From positions 122,426 through 186,425 of the forward strand of contig VLTN01000067.1 in assembly GCA_008330645.1 (NCBI GenBank): 64,000 nucleotides of DNA, written 5' to 3'. This DNA is from Cafeteria roenbergensis. Lineage: Eukaryota; Sar; Bigyra; Bicosoecida; Cafeteriaceae. The notes under the pieces are model-generated. The model ran no database searches. It saw only the letters and a list, made by a program, of their open reading frames with translations, and had not been told where the DNA came from. This document shows positions 1 through 9,040 of this stretch, in pieces. The position numbers and the translations under genes were made by a program. Position 1 is the stretch's first letter. Each line of letters begins with the position of its first letter.

Positions 1-299
1 GCTCGCTGCGACTCTGGCTCTGTTGTACTCCGCGCCTCTGCCTAGGCGGGCTGAGGCTGGGGGCCGCCCGCCGCAGCCCGCCCTGGCTGCCTGCCACCGG
101 CGCGTGATCAGCCAAGCTGCCAAGCCGTCGCCCCGTCGCTCCGCCGCGTGATTCTCGGGCCGCGGGCCGTCCACACGCTCACATCAGACAAGCAACTTGC
201 CACCGTCGCGCCACCACAAAAGCTGCCACGCAACCCGCGCCCGCCGCCGAGCCTGGCAGCTAGTGCTTGCGGAGGCCAGGCCCTTTCGCGTGCGGTCGA
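1..299. other. GC-rich flank, no gene seen
   Basis: This stretch lies downstream of the stop codon of the minus-strand ATG5 gene and runs to the window edge. Short open frames exist on both strands, but they have no recognisable similarity, splice structure or start context. It probably contains the ATG5 3' untranslated region. Confidence 0.4.
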
Positions 300-1550
300 C
301 TAAGGCGGCGCCGGCACAGCTGCGACAACGTACACGAAGCCATCGGGCGCCGACAGGCGCTGCCACGCCTCCGCCAACGGCAGAGCCGCGACGTCAACAC
401 CGTCGCAAAGCAGAGCCAATCCTTCCGTCGCTGAACCGGTCACGGCCCGGGCAGCGTCTGCGACCGTCGTCTCAACGGCCTTGTCCCACATCACGCGAGG
501 CTGGGCCATCACGTACCAGTCACTCTGCGGTCCGGCGGAACCGGTTGCAGACGTGGCCCCGGCGGCGTCCCCGTCAGGCGAGACGACCATCACTCGCAGA
601 GGAACCGCGATGGGCACCTCCGCCCCAGACATGGACCTGACCTGCAGAGACGCTGGCGCGCATGTGGCTGCCTCCATGTCCGCCCGCCGGCCTGCGGCAA
701 GGGCGCCCCAGGCTGCGTCCTTTGCGGCCGAAGAGGCCTCAACGACGGCTGACGCTGAGTCCTTTAGCACGGTGAACGACTGCTTGAGGCGGTGCACGAA
801 CCGGCGGCGGGCCCGGCCAGGAGCCAGAGCCGGAACAAGGCCGGCTGGGGCGGCGGAAGGACCGATTCTGTCGCAGTCCCGGAGGCCGATGTGAACGCAG
901 GCCGGCCCGTCGTCCGCAAAGGCGCCGGCTCGGGCTCCCAGCATGTCGAACAAGCTTCCCAGGGGCACGTCGCTGCGTCGCGGGGGAGCCCGAGGCACAA
1001 GGCCGTTCGAGAGCGAGACAAAGACAGCAATCACTGGGATGCCGAGCGCGGCAGCGCACGGTGCGGGCGCTCTTGAGGCAGCGGAAGCTTCGCGGAATCG
1101 ACAAGGACGCACAAGCCGCAACAGCGCCCCGTCAGAGAGCGGGCGGGCCAAGCCACTCAGCTCGCCGGCAAGACACGCAAACTCTCGTCGACAAGCCACC
1201 AGGAGCCGGTGGCGGCGGGAGCGGGCGCTCGCAAGCAAGGCGACTTGCCACAACCGCGCTCGCCACTGCATCGGCGTGCTGGCCGCAGCTCACGGAGGCA
1301 GCGTCAATCCCCCTTCGGAGACGGCCACCGCCGCCCCAGCAACCACGTCGTCGAGCTTGAGGCCGACGGTGTCCAGCGCCTCCTCGACCGCCACCGCCAG
1401 CGGCAGGCGTCGGGGCAGCGAGCACCACACCGCCAGCGGCGAGCCGGACTCATCCCCGCACAGCGTCGAGGTGCGCGCCTTGCGCGTCTCCAGCTCGATA
1501 TGGACGCTGATTGCGCCGTCCCAGAGCAACCTGAGCACGTCGTCCGCCAT
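300..1550 (-). CDS. ATG5: Autophagy protein 5 (ATG5-like), two exons
   Basis: ATG5 is the partner of ATG12 in the complex that drives lipidation of ATG8 on the growing autophagosome. Exon 1 is 1294-1550 and exon 2 is 300-972. The 321-base intron (973-1293, GTGAGC...GCAG, phase 2) joins GGLTLPP to DVPLGSLFDML, which matches the family's G-x-P-x-x-W-x-x-P-x-G-x-L-F-D-L-L segment. The product is 309 aa; human ATG5 is 275 and plant ATG5 about 340. The N-terminus MADDVLRLLWDGAISV matches the usual 'vWxGxIP' opening. A middle segment, FVHRLKQ...AAW, matches the helical region, and the end (CDGVDVAALPLAEAW, then APDGFVYVV) matches the second ubiquitin-like fold. The lysine normally joined to ATG12 is not at its expected place: Ser160 sits there, with Lys156 nearby. 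It is head-to-head with the carnitine acyltransferase. The call rests on motif recall, not an alignment. Confidence 0.68.
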
Positions 1551-2256
1551 GGCGGCGAGACCACGCGCGAGTGCTGCGCCGCGAGCCGGCCACCCAATCT
1601 CACGGCGCGGCGGCGGCGTCCAGCTCTGCTTTCGACGCTCAGCCAGTCGAGCATCAAAGGCGCTGCAAGCCTTCGCCGTCCAAGGACAGCGGGGGCATTG
1701 GGGGTCGACAACAGGGCCATTGGCCTTGGACTCCCCCGGAGGAGCGATTCCGCGCCCGTCGACACGCACGCCGGTTGCGCTCGCCGAGCGGCGCACGCCA
1801 GTTGCCGCGACAGGCCGCCTGCGACCCCGGGCCGCCAGCGGGGGGAGCCCCCAACCCTGCCTCGCACTCGGTGTTGCGCGCGGGCTGCTGCTCCCGCTTT
1901 GCGCGCCGCGCTCCATCCCGGAGCGCGCGAGCCTCGCCGCTTGGCGCTCGCTGACGCAGTGGCCAGCGCAGCAACTGCTGCTGCAGCCATGGCCGGGTGG
2001 TGGACGCTGGAACTGCACCGCGCCGCGGCCCTGTCGGCGAGCATGCGGCCCTGTCGGCGAGCATGCGGCCTTTGTGGTCTGGGGCATGCCGGCGGCCCGC
2101 TGGCCTCGTCGGCGGCTGCCGCCGGAGTGTGCCGCAGCCGCCACGTTCAACCCAAACTGCGATCGCGAGTGTGGGTTGCGCCCGACGGCTCGAATCGCAA
2201 GCGACGAACGCTGCCACTCCGCCGCCTCCGTCGCCGAGGCCGCGCCACTTGTCCAC
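1551..2256. other. Divergent upstream region between ATG5 and carnitine acyltransferase
   Basis: About 700 bases separate the two chosen start codons and probably hold both promoters and 5' untranslated regions. A perfect 20-base tandem duplication lies at 2025-2044 and 2045-2064. An in-frame upstream ATG at 2086 could extend the acyltransferase by 57 residues that are Arg- and Ala-rich, like a mitochondrial presequence. The long open frames here on both strands are otherwise typical of high GC and were not called. Confidence 0.45.
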
Positions 2257-4329
2257 ATGTACCGCTTCCAACCTACTCTGAAGCGGCTGCCCGTACCCGC
2301 GCTGGAGCAAACGGTTCGCGATGCAGTTGCGTTCGCGGGCGTGTTTGCCTCGGCCGAGGACAAGGCGCTCCTGGAGAATCAAGCGCAGCGGTTCATGGAC
2401 GGCGCCGCTGCGAAGCTGCAGGAGCGTCTGCTGCGATACGCTGCGGCTGCGCCCACTGGGAACTGGCTGGAGCCCACGTGGGACGGCGGCTACCTCGGCT
2501 GGCGCGGCCCGCTGCCGGTCCACATGAACTATTTCCTCGAGGCGGATCTCGCTGGCGCGGGCAGGCTAGCCGCTCTCAGCCAGGCCGACGTTGCCTACGA
2601 AGCATGCATCGCCAGCTTGGAGCACTTCGGCCGCGTGCGCCGGGAGGAGCTGGAGCCGGACAGCGACCGGCAAGGGCCCATGTGCATGGCGCAGCACGCG
2701 CGCGTCAGCGGCCATGCTCGCATCCCCAAGGCCGGCTCCGACGAGGCCGTCTGCTACGACACGCCGCCCCTCGGCCTGCAGGCCGAGGGGGCGGGCGGCC
2801 TGCACTTCGCCACGCGCTACGAGCCTGTGCGCGGGACTCGCACAGTTGCCGTGCTGCGGGCCGGTCACGTTTTCGTCGTCCCGCTCACGCTCGAAGATGG
2901 GGAGACGCCCCACCCGGCCCTGCGTGACGCCTTGTCCCGCATCGCCGCGGGCACCGCCGGCGCGGGGGGCGCGGGGGCGGGCTCGACGGCCGGGCTGGCG
3001 GGCCTGCCGCTGCTGACGGCTCTGCCGCGCGAGGACTGGGCGCAGGCCAGGCAGGCGCTCGTGGCCCACCCCGACGGGCGTCGTCTCATCGACGGCATCG
3101 ATCGGTCGCAGTTCGTGCTCTGCCTGGACGAGGGCGCGTGCGTTGACGAGAGCGCGCTGCTGCGCGGCTACATCCTCGGCGGCGACCCGGCTAGCACCGG
3201 CGCCGCTGGCGGGGCAAGTCTGGACGGCGCGGCCGCCGCCGCCCGGTGGTTCGACAAGCACTGCGTCGTCGTCGGGAGAGTGGCCGACGACGCTGCCTCA
3301 GCGGCCGGACCCGCCAGCGGGGGCGCAGACGCGGGGGGAAGCCACCGCGTTGGGTTCCTGTTCGAGCACATGCCCGGCGACGGCCTCACCACGCTGCGCT
3401 GGGTGGAGGCTGTGAGGACGGCGCTCGCGGACGGCACGGCGGCCGCGTCCGGCTCCGCTGGCGACGCCGCCTCCGTGCTGGGCGACGCTCTGTCGCACCC
3501 CAACTCGGTGGCTCTGCCGGCAGAGGCGGCAGCGCTGGTGTCAGACGCTGTGTCTCGCGGCCGTGCCGAAATCGCAAACTGGTACCGGGACATGAGCGGT
3601 TTCGCGCTGCGCCTGGAAGGATCCGGCTCTACCGCTTTCAAGGAGGCCGGGCTGCCCCCCGATGCGGGGTTTCAGTTCGCCATGCAGGCCGGGACTCTCC
3701 GGGCGACGGGCTCGCTGCGGGCGACGTACGAGTCGTGCTCGACGGCGCGGTTCCTTCACGGTCGCACGGAGGTGATCAGGGGCGCGTCGCCTGAGGCTGC
3801 GGCCGCGGCCAGGGCCTTTGACGGGCTGAGCGACTCCGCGTCGCTCGAGTCCAAGCAGGCCGTTTGGCAGGCCGTTCAAGCGGCTACGACAGCACATCGG
3901 AACTTCTCGGCTCGCTGCCAGGACGGACAGGGAATCGACAGGCACCTGACCGGCCTGGGACTCGCGCTTGACTTGCTCGCGACCCCAGAGCCGCAGCTCG
4001 ACGAGGGACCCTCAGCCAGCCTGGACCCCGCCGAGCGGGAGGCAGCGACGGCCTTCCTTCGCTCCCCGCTGCTGACGTCCGCTGCCACGTGGCGGCTCTC
4101 CACGTCCAACTGCGGGAGCCAGCAAACGGCCTATTTCGGCTTCGGCCCCGTGGCCGAGGCTGGCGCGGGTGTTGGATACTTCATCCGCAAGCAGGACCTC
4201 CGAGCCACGGTCACAAGTTTCGCCGACCCTGCCGCACCGGGCGTCGACGCAGCTGACATCGCGACGGCGTTCTCAGACGCCGTGGCGAAGTTGCTTGCCC
4301 TCGGAAGGGACGTCAACGGCAGAGCTTGA
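2257..4329 (+). CDS. Carnitine O-acyltransferase (CrAT/CPT family)
   Basis: This enzyme moves acyl groups between CoA and carnitine, a step in mitochondrial or peroxisomal fatty-acid and acetyl-unit transport. The frame gives 690 aa from ATG 2257; CrAT and CPT2 are about 620-660. It opens with YRFQPTLKRLPVPALEQT, the family's 'LPxLPVPxLxxT' signature. NWLEPTWDGGYLGWRGPLP follows, then FLFEHMPGDG with catalytic His371, GRTEVIR (502-508), DRHLTGLGL (from 561), STSN (615-618) and GFGPVAEAG near the end. Ala/Gly-rich loops lengthen the middle. The C-terminus (NGRA) is not a peroxisomal PTS1. Starting at 2086 instead would add a basic leader, so mitochondrial location is possible. It seems intronless. 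It is head-to-head with ATG5 and tail-to-tail with the 4731-6746 gene. The acyl-chain preference cannot be read from the sequence. Confidence 0.88.
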   Translation: MYRFQPTLKRLPVPALEQTVRDAVAFAGVFASAEDKALLENQAQRFMDGAAAKLQERLLRYAAAAPTGNWLEPTWDGGYLGWRGPLPVHMNYFLEADLAGAGRLAALSQADVAYEACIASLEHFGRVRREELEPDSDRQGPMCMAQHARVSGHARIPKAGSDEAVCYDTPPLGLQAEGAGGLHFATRYEPVRGTRTVAVLRAGHVFVVPLTLEDGETPHPALRDALSRIAAGTAGAGGAGAGSTAGLAGLPLLTALPREDWAQARQALVAHPDGRRLIDGIDRSQFVLCLDEGACVDESALLRGYILGGDPASTGAAGGASLDGAAAAARWFDKHCVVVGRVADDAASAAGPASGGADAGGSHRVGFLFEHMPGDGLTTLRWVEAVRTALADGTAAASGSAGDAASVLGDALSHPNSVALPAEAAALVSDAVSRGRAEIANWYRDMSGFALRLEGSGSTAFKEAGLPPDAGFQFAMQAGTLRATGSLRATYESCSTARFLHGRTEVIRGASPEAAAAARAFDGLSDSASLESKQAVWQAVQAATTAHRNFSARCQDGQGIDRHLTGLGLALDLLATPEPQLDEGPSASLDPAEREAATAFLRSPLLTSAATWRLSTSNCGSQQTAYFGFGPVAEAGAGVGYFIRKQDLRATVTSFADPAAPGVDAADIATAFSDAVAKLLALGRDVNGRA

Positions 4330-4730
4330 CAGGGCGGCTTGGTCTCAACCCTCGCTGCCGACGTCGCCCACCAACGCAGCCAGCTGGCCGCTAGCCGCTG
4401 GCGGGGTCTCGGAGGGGGCAGGGGGGGCATAGCCGGGACGGCGGGGGGGGTAAGACCGGGGGGAGGGGGGGATGGGTCGTCTGAGGGCGAGGCTGGGCCC
4501 GCCGGCCTTGGAGGCACCCCGTCCGCCGACTCCTCGTGGTCACGCCCCCCCCCCTCCCCCCCCTCTCGGCAGGCGCAAGCGCCAGCGCCAGCCGTTTTCT
4601 CTCTGTGCGTGTGCCCACGCTTGTGCGTGGATAGCCTCCAATAGGCTTCAAGCACGAGTCGCCTCAGGCCGCTGGGCCCTGCCTCCACGCCGCGCCATCA
4701 ACAGAGCATGCCTACCCCATCACCACTCAA
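4330..4730. other. Convergent intergenic region
   Basis: This 401-base region separates the stop codons of two converging genes. It is dominated by G-runs (about 4415-4475) and C-runs (about 4547-4565). No gene or RNA was recognised. The pure G and C tracts could form G-quadruplexes or act in 3'-end formation, but that is inference only. Confidence 0.4.
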
Positions 4731-6118
4731 TCACGTCGAAGCCAGTCCCCCCCCGCCCTCACAACCTGCCACTGACCGGCAGAGCCACCGGTCCACTGCG
4801 GTGGCAGAGCTACTGCCTGCAATCCGCCGAGCGGCAGCCGCCGCGGCGGCGGCCTCGGTGGCACCCTGCCCCGGCTGGGCGCGAAACGCCCGAATCACCT
4901 GCCTTGCGTCCTCCGCGGCAGAGCCATTGTCAGCAGAGCCATTGTCGGCAGAGCCAGCTTGGCTCCAGGCGTCGCAGGGCAGGACGCAGGCGCGGGAGCC
5001 GGAGCGGCCTGCGCGGGCGCGAAGTGCCCCGAGCCGCATGAGCTCTGCCGGTGCGGCAGAGCCCAAGTGGCGCTTGACATCCGCAAGATGCGAATCCAGG
5101 GCCGACTCCCGCGAGGGGGGCGCGCAGGCCAACGCAAACGTTTCGGCTCTGCCAGCCGAGCCATCGTGGAGGCGGGCAAGTGCAAGGGCGGCATCGTCGA
5201 CCTGGCAGGGCGGAGTTGCCGCCAGGAGGGCGAGGCGCCAGGCGAGGCGCTGATTGGCGGCGGCCTCTGAGAGGGCGGCGATGCGACGGCGGGCGGCGGC
5301 AGCGAGGCGGGGCGACGCGGCGTGCAGCGCCCTGAGCCAGAGCGACGCGGCGGTGACCCCCAGGAGGTCGGCCGCAGCGGCGGAGGCTGCGGCGGTCGCG
5401 ATGCACGCCGCTGCGGCGGCGGCCCGGCCAGCCGGCGTGGGGATCTTGAGAAGCGCGTCGGCTGACCGAGACGCGGCCGCGACGAGCACGAGATGGACTA
5501 GTGACCCCTCCAGTGACCTTCCCCTGCCTGCCCCACCAGCCTGCAGCGCCCCCGCCGCCCCCACACCGAACCGCAACAGGTTCGCGGCAGAGCTTCCGTC
5601 GCCAGCAGACGCCTCACCCAGCGCCTCCACGCACGCCGCGGCCGCTCCAGCGCACCCCTTGACCGAGGCTTCCGCAAGCCCCCCAGCAGGGCCGTCTGCC
5701 GCCCCGCTCCCGGCAGAAACATCGGTGAGCGACGCTGGAGTCAGGCCGCTCAGCAGCGCGCTCACGCACTCGCCGCTGCCGCTTGCAAGGGTGGCTTTGC
5801 CGGCTGACCCCATCCTCCCGAGGGCCGACGCGGAGCCTCGCACTGCTGCAATGACGTCGGCGCGAAGTGCCGCTGCCTCAGCTGATTGGGTCGCGACGGC
5901 AACTGCGAACGCGCACGTGGCAGTGCGCGCAAGTGCTCTGCAAGCGACAGCCAGGTGCGCGATCGACGAGGCCGTGTCGGCTGCAGAAGCAGCAGTCGAT
6001 GCCGGCGGAGCTGCGTCCTGAGCAGCCTGGAGGGATCGTGTTGCGCCACGGAGAGCAAACACGACGAGCCGGCGGGCAGAGACGGCGTGCTGGGGCCTGA
6101 CGGACTCCGATCCAGCAT

Positions 6119-6161
<43 letters not shown>

Positions 6162-6746
6162 CAATAACGCTGACGAAGACCACGACGACGACGGTGACGA
6201 CGACGACGACTGCTGAGAGCCCAGACCGCAGCTGCAGCCAGCCGAGGTGCTGCCGGCCAGCTGGTCGCTCGCCGCCGCGGCCTGCACCCACCAGCAAGCT
6301 GCTTCCGACGCCAGAGTCGCAAATGCGGCCGCGGCGCCAGCGGCGAAGGCCAGACGATCGACCGGGGAGAGCGGTGCGCTGGCTTGCAGACACACGGCTG
6401 CGGCGCGAGACGCCACAGCGGTGTCTTTGATGCGCCCGCGGGACCAGGCAAGGCAGCGCAGCGCTCGGCAAGCGGACAGACGGGCCTCCGGGCCGCCGGC
6501 AGCGAGACTAGCTTCGAGCTTAGGGGGCAAGTCGGGCGGGAGCTGCCCTGCGCTGTCGTGAAGACGAGCCCACTCTGTGCCTCCGCAGCTGGTCGGGGCC
6601 GCAGTGAGACCGAGAGCCGCAGGGCCTCGTGCGGATGCCAGGGTGCGCCCTGCGAGTGCTGCTGCCCCTGCAAGCCCCGGAGGCTCCCCGCAGGTACCGG
6701 CCGCGACTCGCTCCGGAGGAAAGTCTGTGTCCCACAAAAGGGCCAT
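4731..6746 (-). CDS. Ala/Ser-rich protein of unknown function
   Basis: A single 671-codon frame starts MALLWDTDFPPERV. I do not recognise the family. Much of it is Ala- and Leu-rich with a helical character, for example PEARLSACRALRCLAW and RADVIAAVRGSASALGRM. This faintly resembles stacked HEAT/ARM-type helical repeats, but the period is not clear enough to call. A Ser-rich linker of about 45 residues, including 13 consecutive serines encoded by the trinucleotide run at 6121-6160, divides it. I chose the start at 6746 because the upstream in-frame Met at 6899 has only a short, basic, low-quality extension, and because 6746 leaves 194 bases to the divergent MnmE start, enough for a shared promoter. 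No signal peptide or membrane span was seen. Alternatives are an intron-split gene or a shorter true frame. Confidence 0.55.
6121..6160. repeat. (GAC)n / (TCG)n trinucleotide microsatellite
   Basis: Thirteen consecutive GAC triplets on the + strand read as polyserine (TCG) in the minus-strand gene at 4731-6746. Further imperfect GAC runs continue to about 6210. It is in frame, so length changes would alter only the serine tract. Confidence 0.9.
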
Positions 6747-6940
6747 CCCCTTCCCCCGCCCGGCCGCGGCGTCGTCTCCCTGGGGTGCTCGGCGGTGTTT
6801 GAATGTGCGCCGGCGCTGGCAATTGCCCGCCAACGGGGAGCTCTGCCACCAAACGCCGAGCCCATCGTCGCGCCGACGCTGCTGTGCACAGCGGTGCACA
6901 GCAGCGGCGAGTGCCAGCGGCGAAGCTCGCTGCGGTCGCG

Positions 6941-8677
6941 ATGCTTGCCGCGGGGCGAATGGCTCTGCGTGCGGCGCGCCGGCCGCTGTGTTCTGCGGGA
7001 AGAAGGGGCATGGCCGTGTACGGCGCCTCCCGGCCCGCGGGGTCCTTGGACACGATTGTGGCGCCCGCTGGCATTCCCGGAATCGGATCCGCCATTGTGC
7101 CGGTGCGGGTTTCGGGTCCGGAGGCTGCGCGAGTGGCGGAGCAGATTTTGCACCCGTCTCCTGCTCGCAAGGCGCTTGCGCCGCGCGTTGCGTCAGTGCG
7201 GAACATTCGAGACGGCGGGAGCGGCGAGCTGCTTGACGAGGCCATGGCTCTTTGGTTTCCGGGGCCCGGGAGCTACACCGGGGAGGACCTGCTGGAGCTT
7301 CACTTGCACGGCGGGCGCGCCGTGGTGGAGGGCGTGACGCGCCTCATCCTGGCCCAGAGGGGCGTTCGCATGGCGGAGCCGGGGGAGTTCACGCGACGCG
7401 CGTTCGAGGCCGGGAAGATGGACCTCACTGAGGCGGAGGCCGTCGCCGACCTGCTCGACGCCGACACGGACGCGCAGCGCTCCCTGGCCCTCAGCCAGCT
7501 GGGCGGCAGCCTGCACCGCCTCTACGACGGCTGGGCGGCGCGCCTGCGCATGCTCCTCGCGCACAGCGAGGCCGTCATCGACATGGGCGACGAGGAGGAG
7601 GACGTCGGCGACGGGGTGTGGGCGGCCTGTGCCGACACTGCGGCGGAGCTGCTGGCAGAGCTGCAGAGCCACCTGGACGACGGGCGGCGCGGCGAGCTGG
7701 TGCGCTCGGGGCTGACTGTGGCGCTGGTCGGTTCGCCCAACGCGGGAAAGAGCACGCTGGTCAACGCGCTGGCGCGCTCCGAAGTCGCCATCGTCAGCGA
7801 CGTGCCTGGGACGACGAGAGACGCGGTTTCCACGCGCCTGAACATCCGAGGGGTGCCTGTCACGGTCGTGGACACTGCGGGCCTCCGGAGCGACAGCGCT
7901 GACGCGGTGGAGATGGAGGGGATTCGCAGGGCCCGAGAGCGGGCCACATCTGCCGAACTCGTCGTCGTCGTGTGTGACGTCAGCGCGGTGCTGCGCGGGA
8001 GCGAGGGCGACCCAGCCGTGGCCGCGCTTGCCGCTGCCGACGCCGTAGCCAGACAGGTCCTTCGCGGGGGCGACGGGCATCCCTCCGGGGGAGAGGAGGG
8101 GCAGGGTCGGGCCGGGGCCGGGGCCGGGGCCGGGGCCGGGGAGGGAGCGACGGCGCCGCTTGAGGCGCTGAAGCAGCTGGCGTCGCTCAGGCGGGTGGTG
8201 GTGGTGCTCAGCCAGGCGGACAGGGCCCCAGGCGCGTCCACTGCGGGGCTGGCCGAGGCCGTGGCGACGGCGTCTGGGCTCGCGCCGCGGCTGACGTCGG
8301 TGGTGACGTCGGTGGCGCCGGGGAGCGGCGCTGCTCAGGGGGTGGAAGCACTGGAGGCCGTTCTTGCGGAGCGAGTGAGAGACGCTGTTGGGGACGGGGG
8401 AGACGGCCCGGTGCTCACCCGGGCGCGGCACAGAGCGCACCTGGAGGACTGTGTCGCGGCCCTGCGCCGCTTCGCGCACGCCGCAGGGGGCGCGGGCGCT
8501 CAGCCTGTGGCCGGGGAGGACCCGCTGCCGGCAGGCGCGGAGGCTGGCGCCATGAGCGCGGACATGGCCGGGGAGGAGCTGCGGATGGCGGTGGCCGCAC
8601 TGGCTAGGGTCACCGGCACGGTGGATGTGGAAGGCGTGCTGGATGACGTGTTTGCCTCGTTCTGTGTGGGAAAGTGA
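6941..8677 (+). CDS. GTPBP3: tRNA modification GTPase MnmE/GTPBP3, organellar
   Basis: MnmE/GTPBP3 works with MnmG/MTO1 to install carboxymethylaminomethyl-type groups on wobble uridine 34, here probably in mitochondrial tRNAs. The frame is 578 aa. A basic leader (MLAAGRMALRAARRPLCSAGRRG) looks like a mitochondrial presequence. The tetrahydrofolate-binding N-domain follows (GIGSAIVPVRVSG, PGSYTGEDLLELHLHGG, EPGEFTRRAFEAGKMDLTEA), then the helical domain holding the G domain with P-loop GSPNAGKS (264-271), VPGTTRD, and DTAG (311-314). The C-terminus ends FCVGK, keeping the conserved FC(I/V)GK cysteine. Oddities: the G4 position reads SQAD (424-427) instead of NKxD, and a Gly/Ala-rich insert coded by GGGGCC repeats sits between G3 and G4. 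ATG 6941 is preferred over in-frame ATG 6803 because it starts the presequence; 6959 is an alternative. Confidence 0.92.
   Translation: MLAAGRMALRAARRPLCSAGRRGMAVYGASRPAGSLDTIVAPAGIPGIGSAIVPVRVSGPEAARVAEQILHPSPARKALAPRVASVRNIRDGGSGELLDEAMALWFPGPGSYTGEDLLELHLHGGRAVVEGVTRLILAQRGVRMAEPGEFTRRAFEAGKMDLTEAEAVADLLDADTDAQRSLALSQLGGSLHRLYDGWAARLRMLLAHSEAVIDMGDEEEDVGDGVWAACADTAAELLAELQSHLDDGRRGELVRSGLTVALVGSPNAGKSTLVNALARSEVAIVSDVPGTTRDAVSTRLNIRGVPVTVVDTAGLRSDSADAVEMEGIRRARERATSAELVVVVCDVSAVLRGSEGDPAVAALAAADAVARQVLRGGDGHPSGGEEGQGRAGAGAGAGAGEGATAPLEALKQLASLRRVVVVLSQADRAPGASTAGLAEAVATASGLAPRLTSVVTSVAPGSGAAQGVEALEAVLAERVRDAVGDGGDGPVLTRARHRAHLEDCVAALRRFAHAAGGAGAQPVAGEDPLPAGAEAGAMSADMAGEELRMAVAALARVTGTVDVEGVLDDVFASFCVGK
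8109..8141. repeat. GGGGCC hexanucleotide repeat inside the MnmE G domain
   Basis: About five consecutive GGGGCC units lie in frame and encode a Gly-Ala dipeptide run in the loop between the G3 and G4 motifs. The sequence is a strong G-quadruplex candidate on the coding strand. Confidence 0.85.
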
Positions 8678-9040
8678 GCGCGGCGCTGCCGGCGCCGGCG
8701 CCGGTGCATGTGCAAAGGGCGACCGACATTGCGGGTGCTCGGGGCTGATGCGGCGCGTCGATCGAACGGGGCAGGCACGGGATTGAACACGCACGCGATG
8801 GCACGCGATGGCACAGGCTCGCGGCAGCAGCCCGGCGGGCGCAGGCGATCGGGCCCGGCGCAGCGTGGCCCACCGGAACGCACGCAGGCGGCGCGTCGTC
8901 GCCAAAGCGGGCGTGGTGGCGGGGGGGGGGAGGAAGGGCGGGCGCCGGGGGTCGTTGCCGGCGCCGTTGGTGTGCGAGCCTGCTGTCACTGCCCGAGTCT
9001 CCCGGCCCCCGCTGCGAGGGGTCGCTCGGGCGCTGCTGGC
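8678..9040. other. Convergent intergenic region
   Basis: This 363-base spacer lies between the MnmE and DHX8 stop codons. It contains a short tandem repeat around 8797-8815, a run of G at about 8920-8932 and scattered GC-rich palindromic words. No gene was recognised. Long open frames crossing it on both strands are shadows of DHX8 or GC-driven. Confidence 0.4.

Noticed and set aside
1290-2363. A longer ATG5 N-terminus (up to about 270 extra codons in the same minus frame)
   Set aside because: The upstream sequence has no ATG5 similarity, and MADDVLRLLWDGAI at 1550 matches the family's start.
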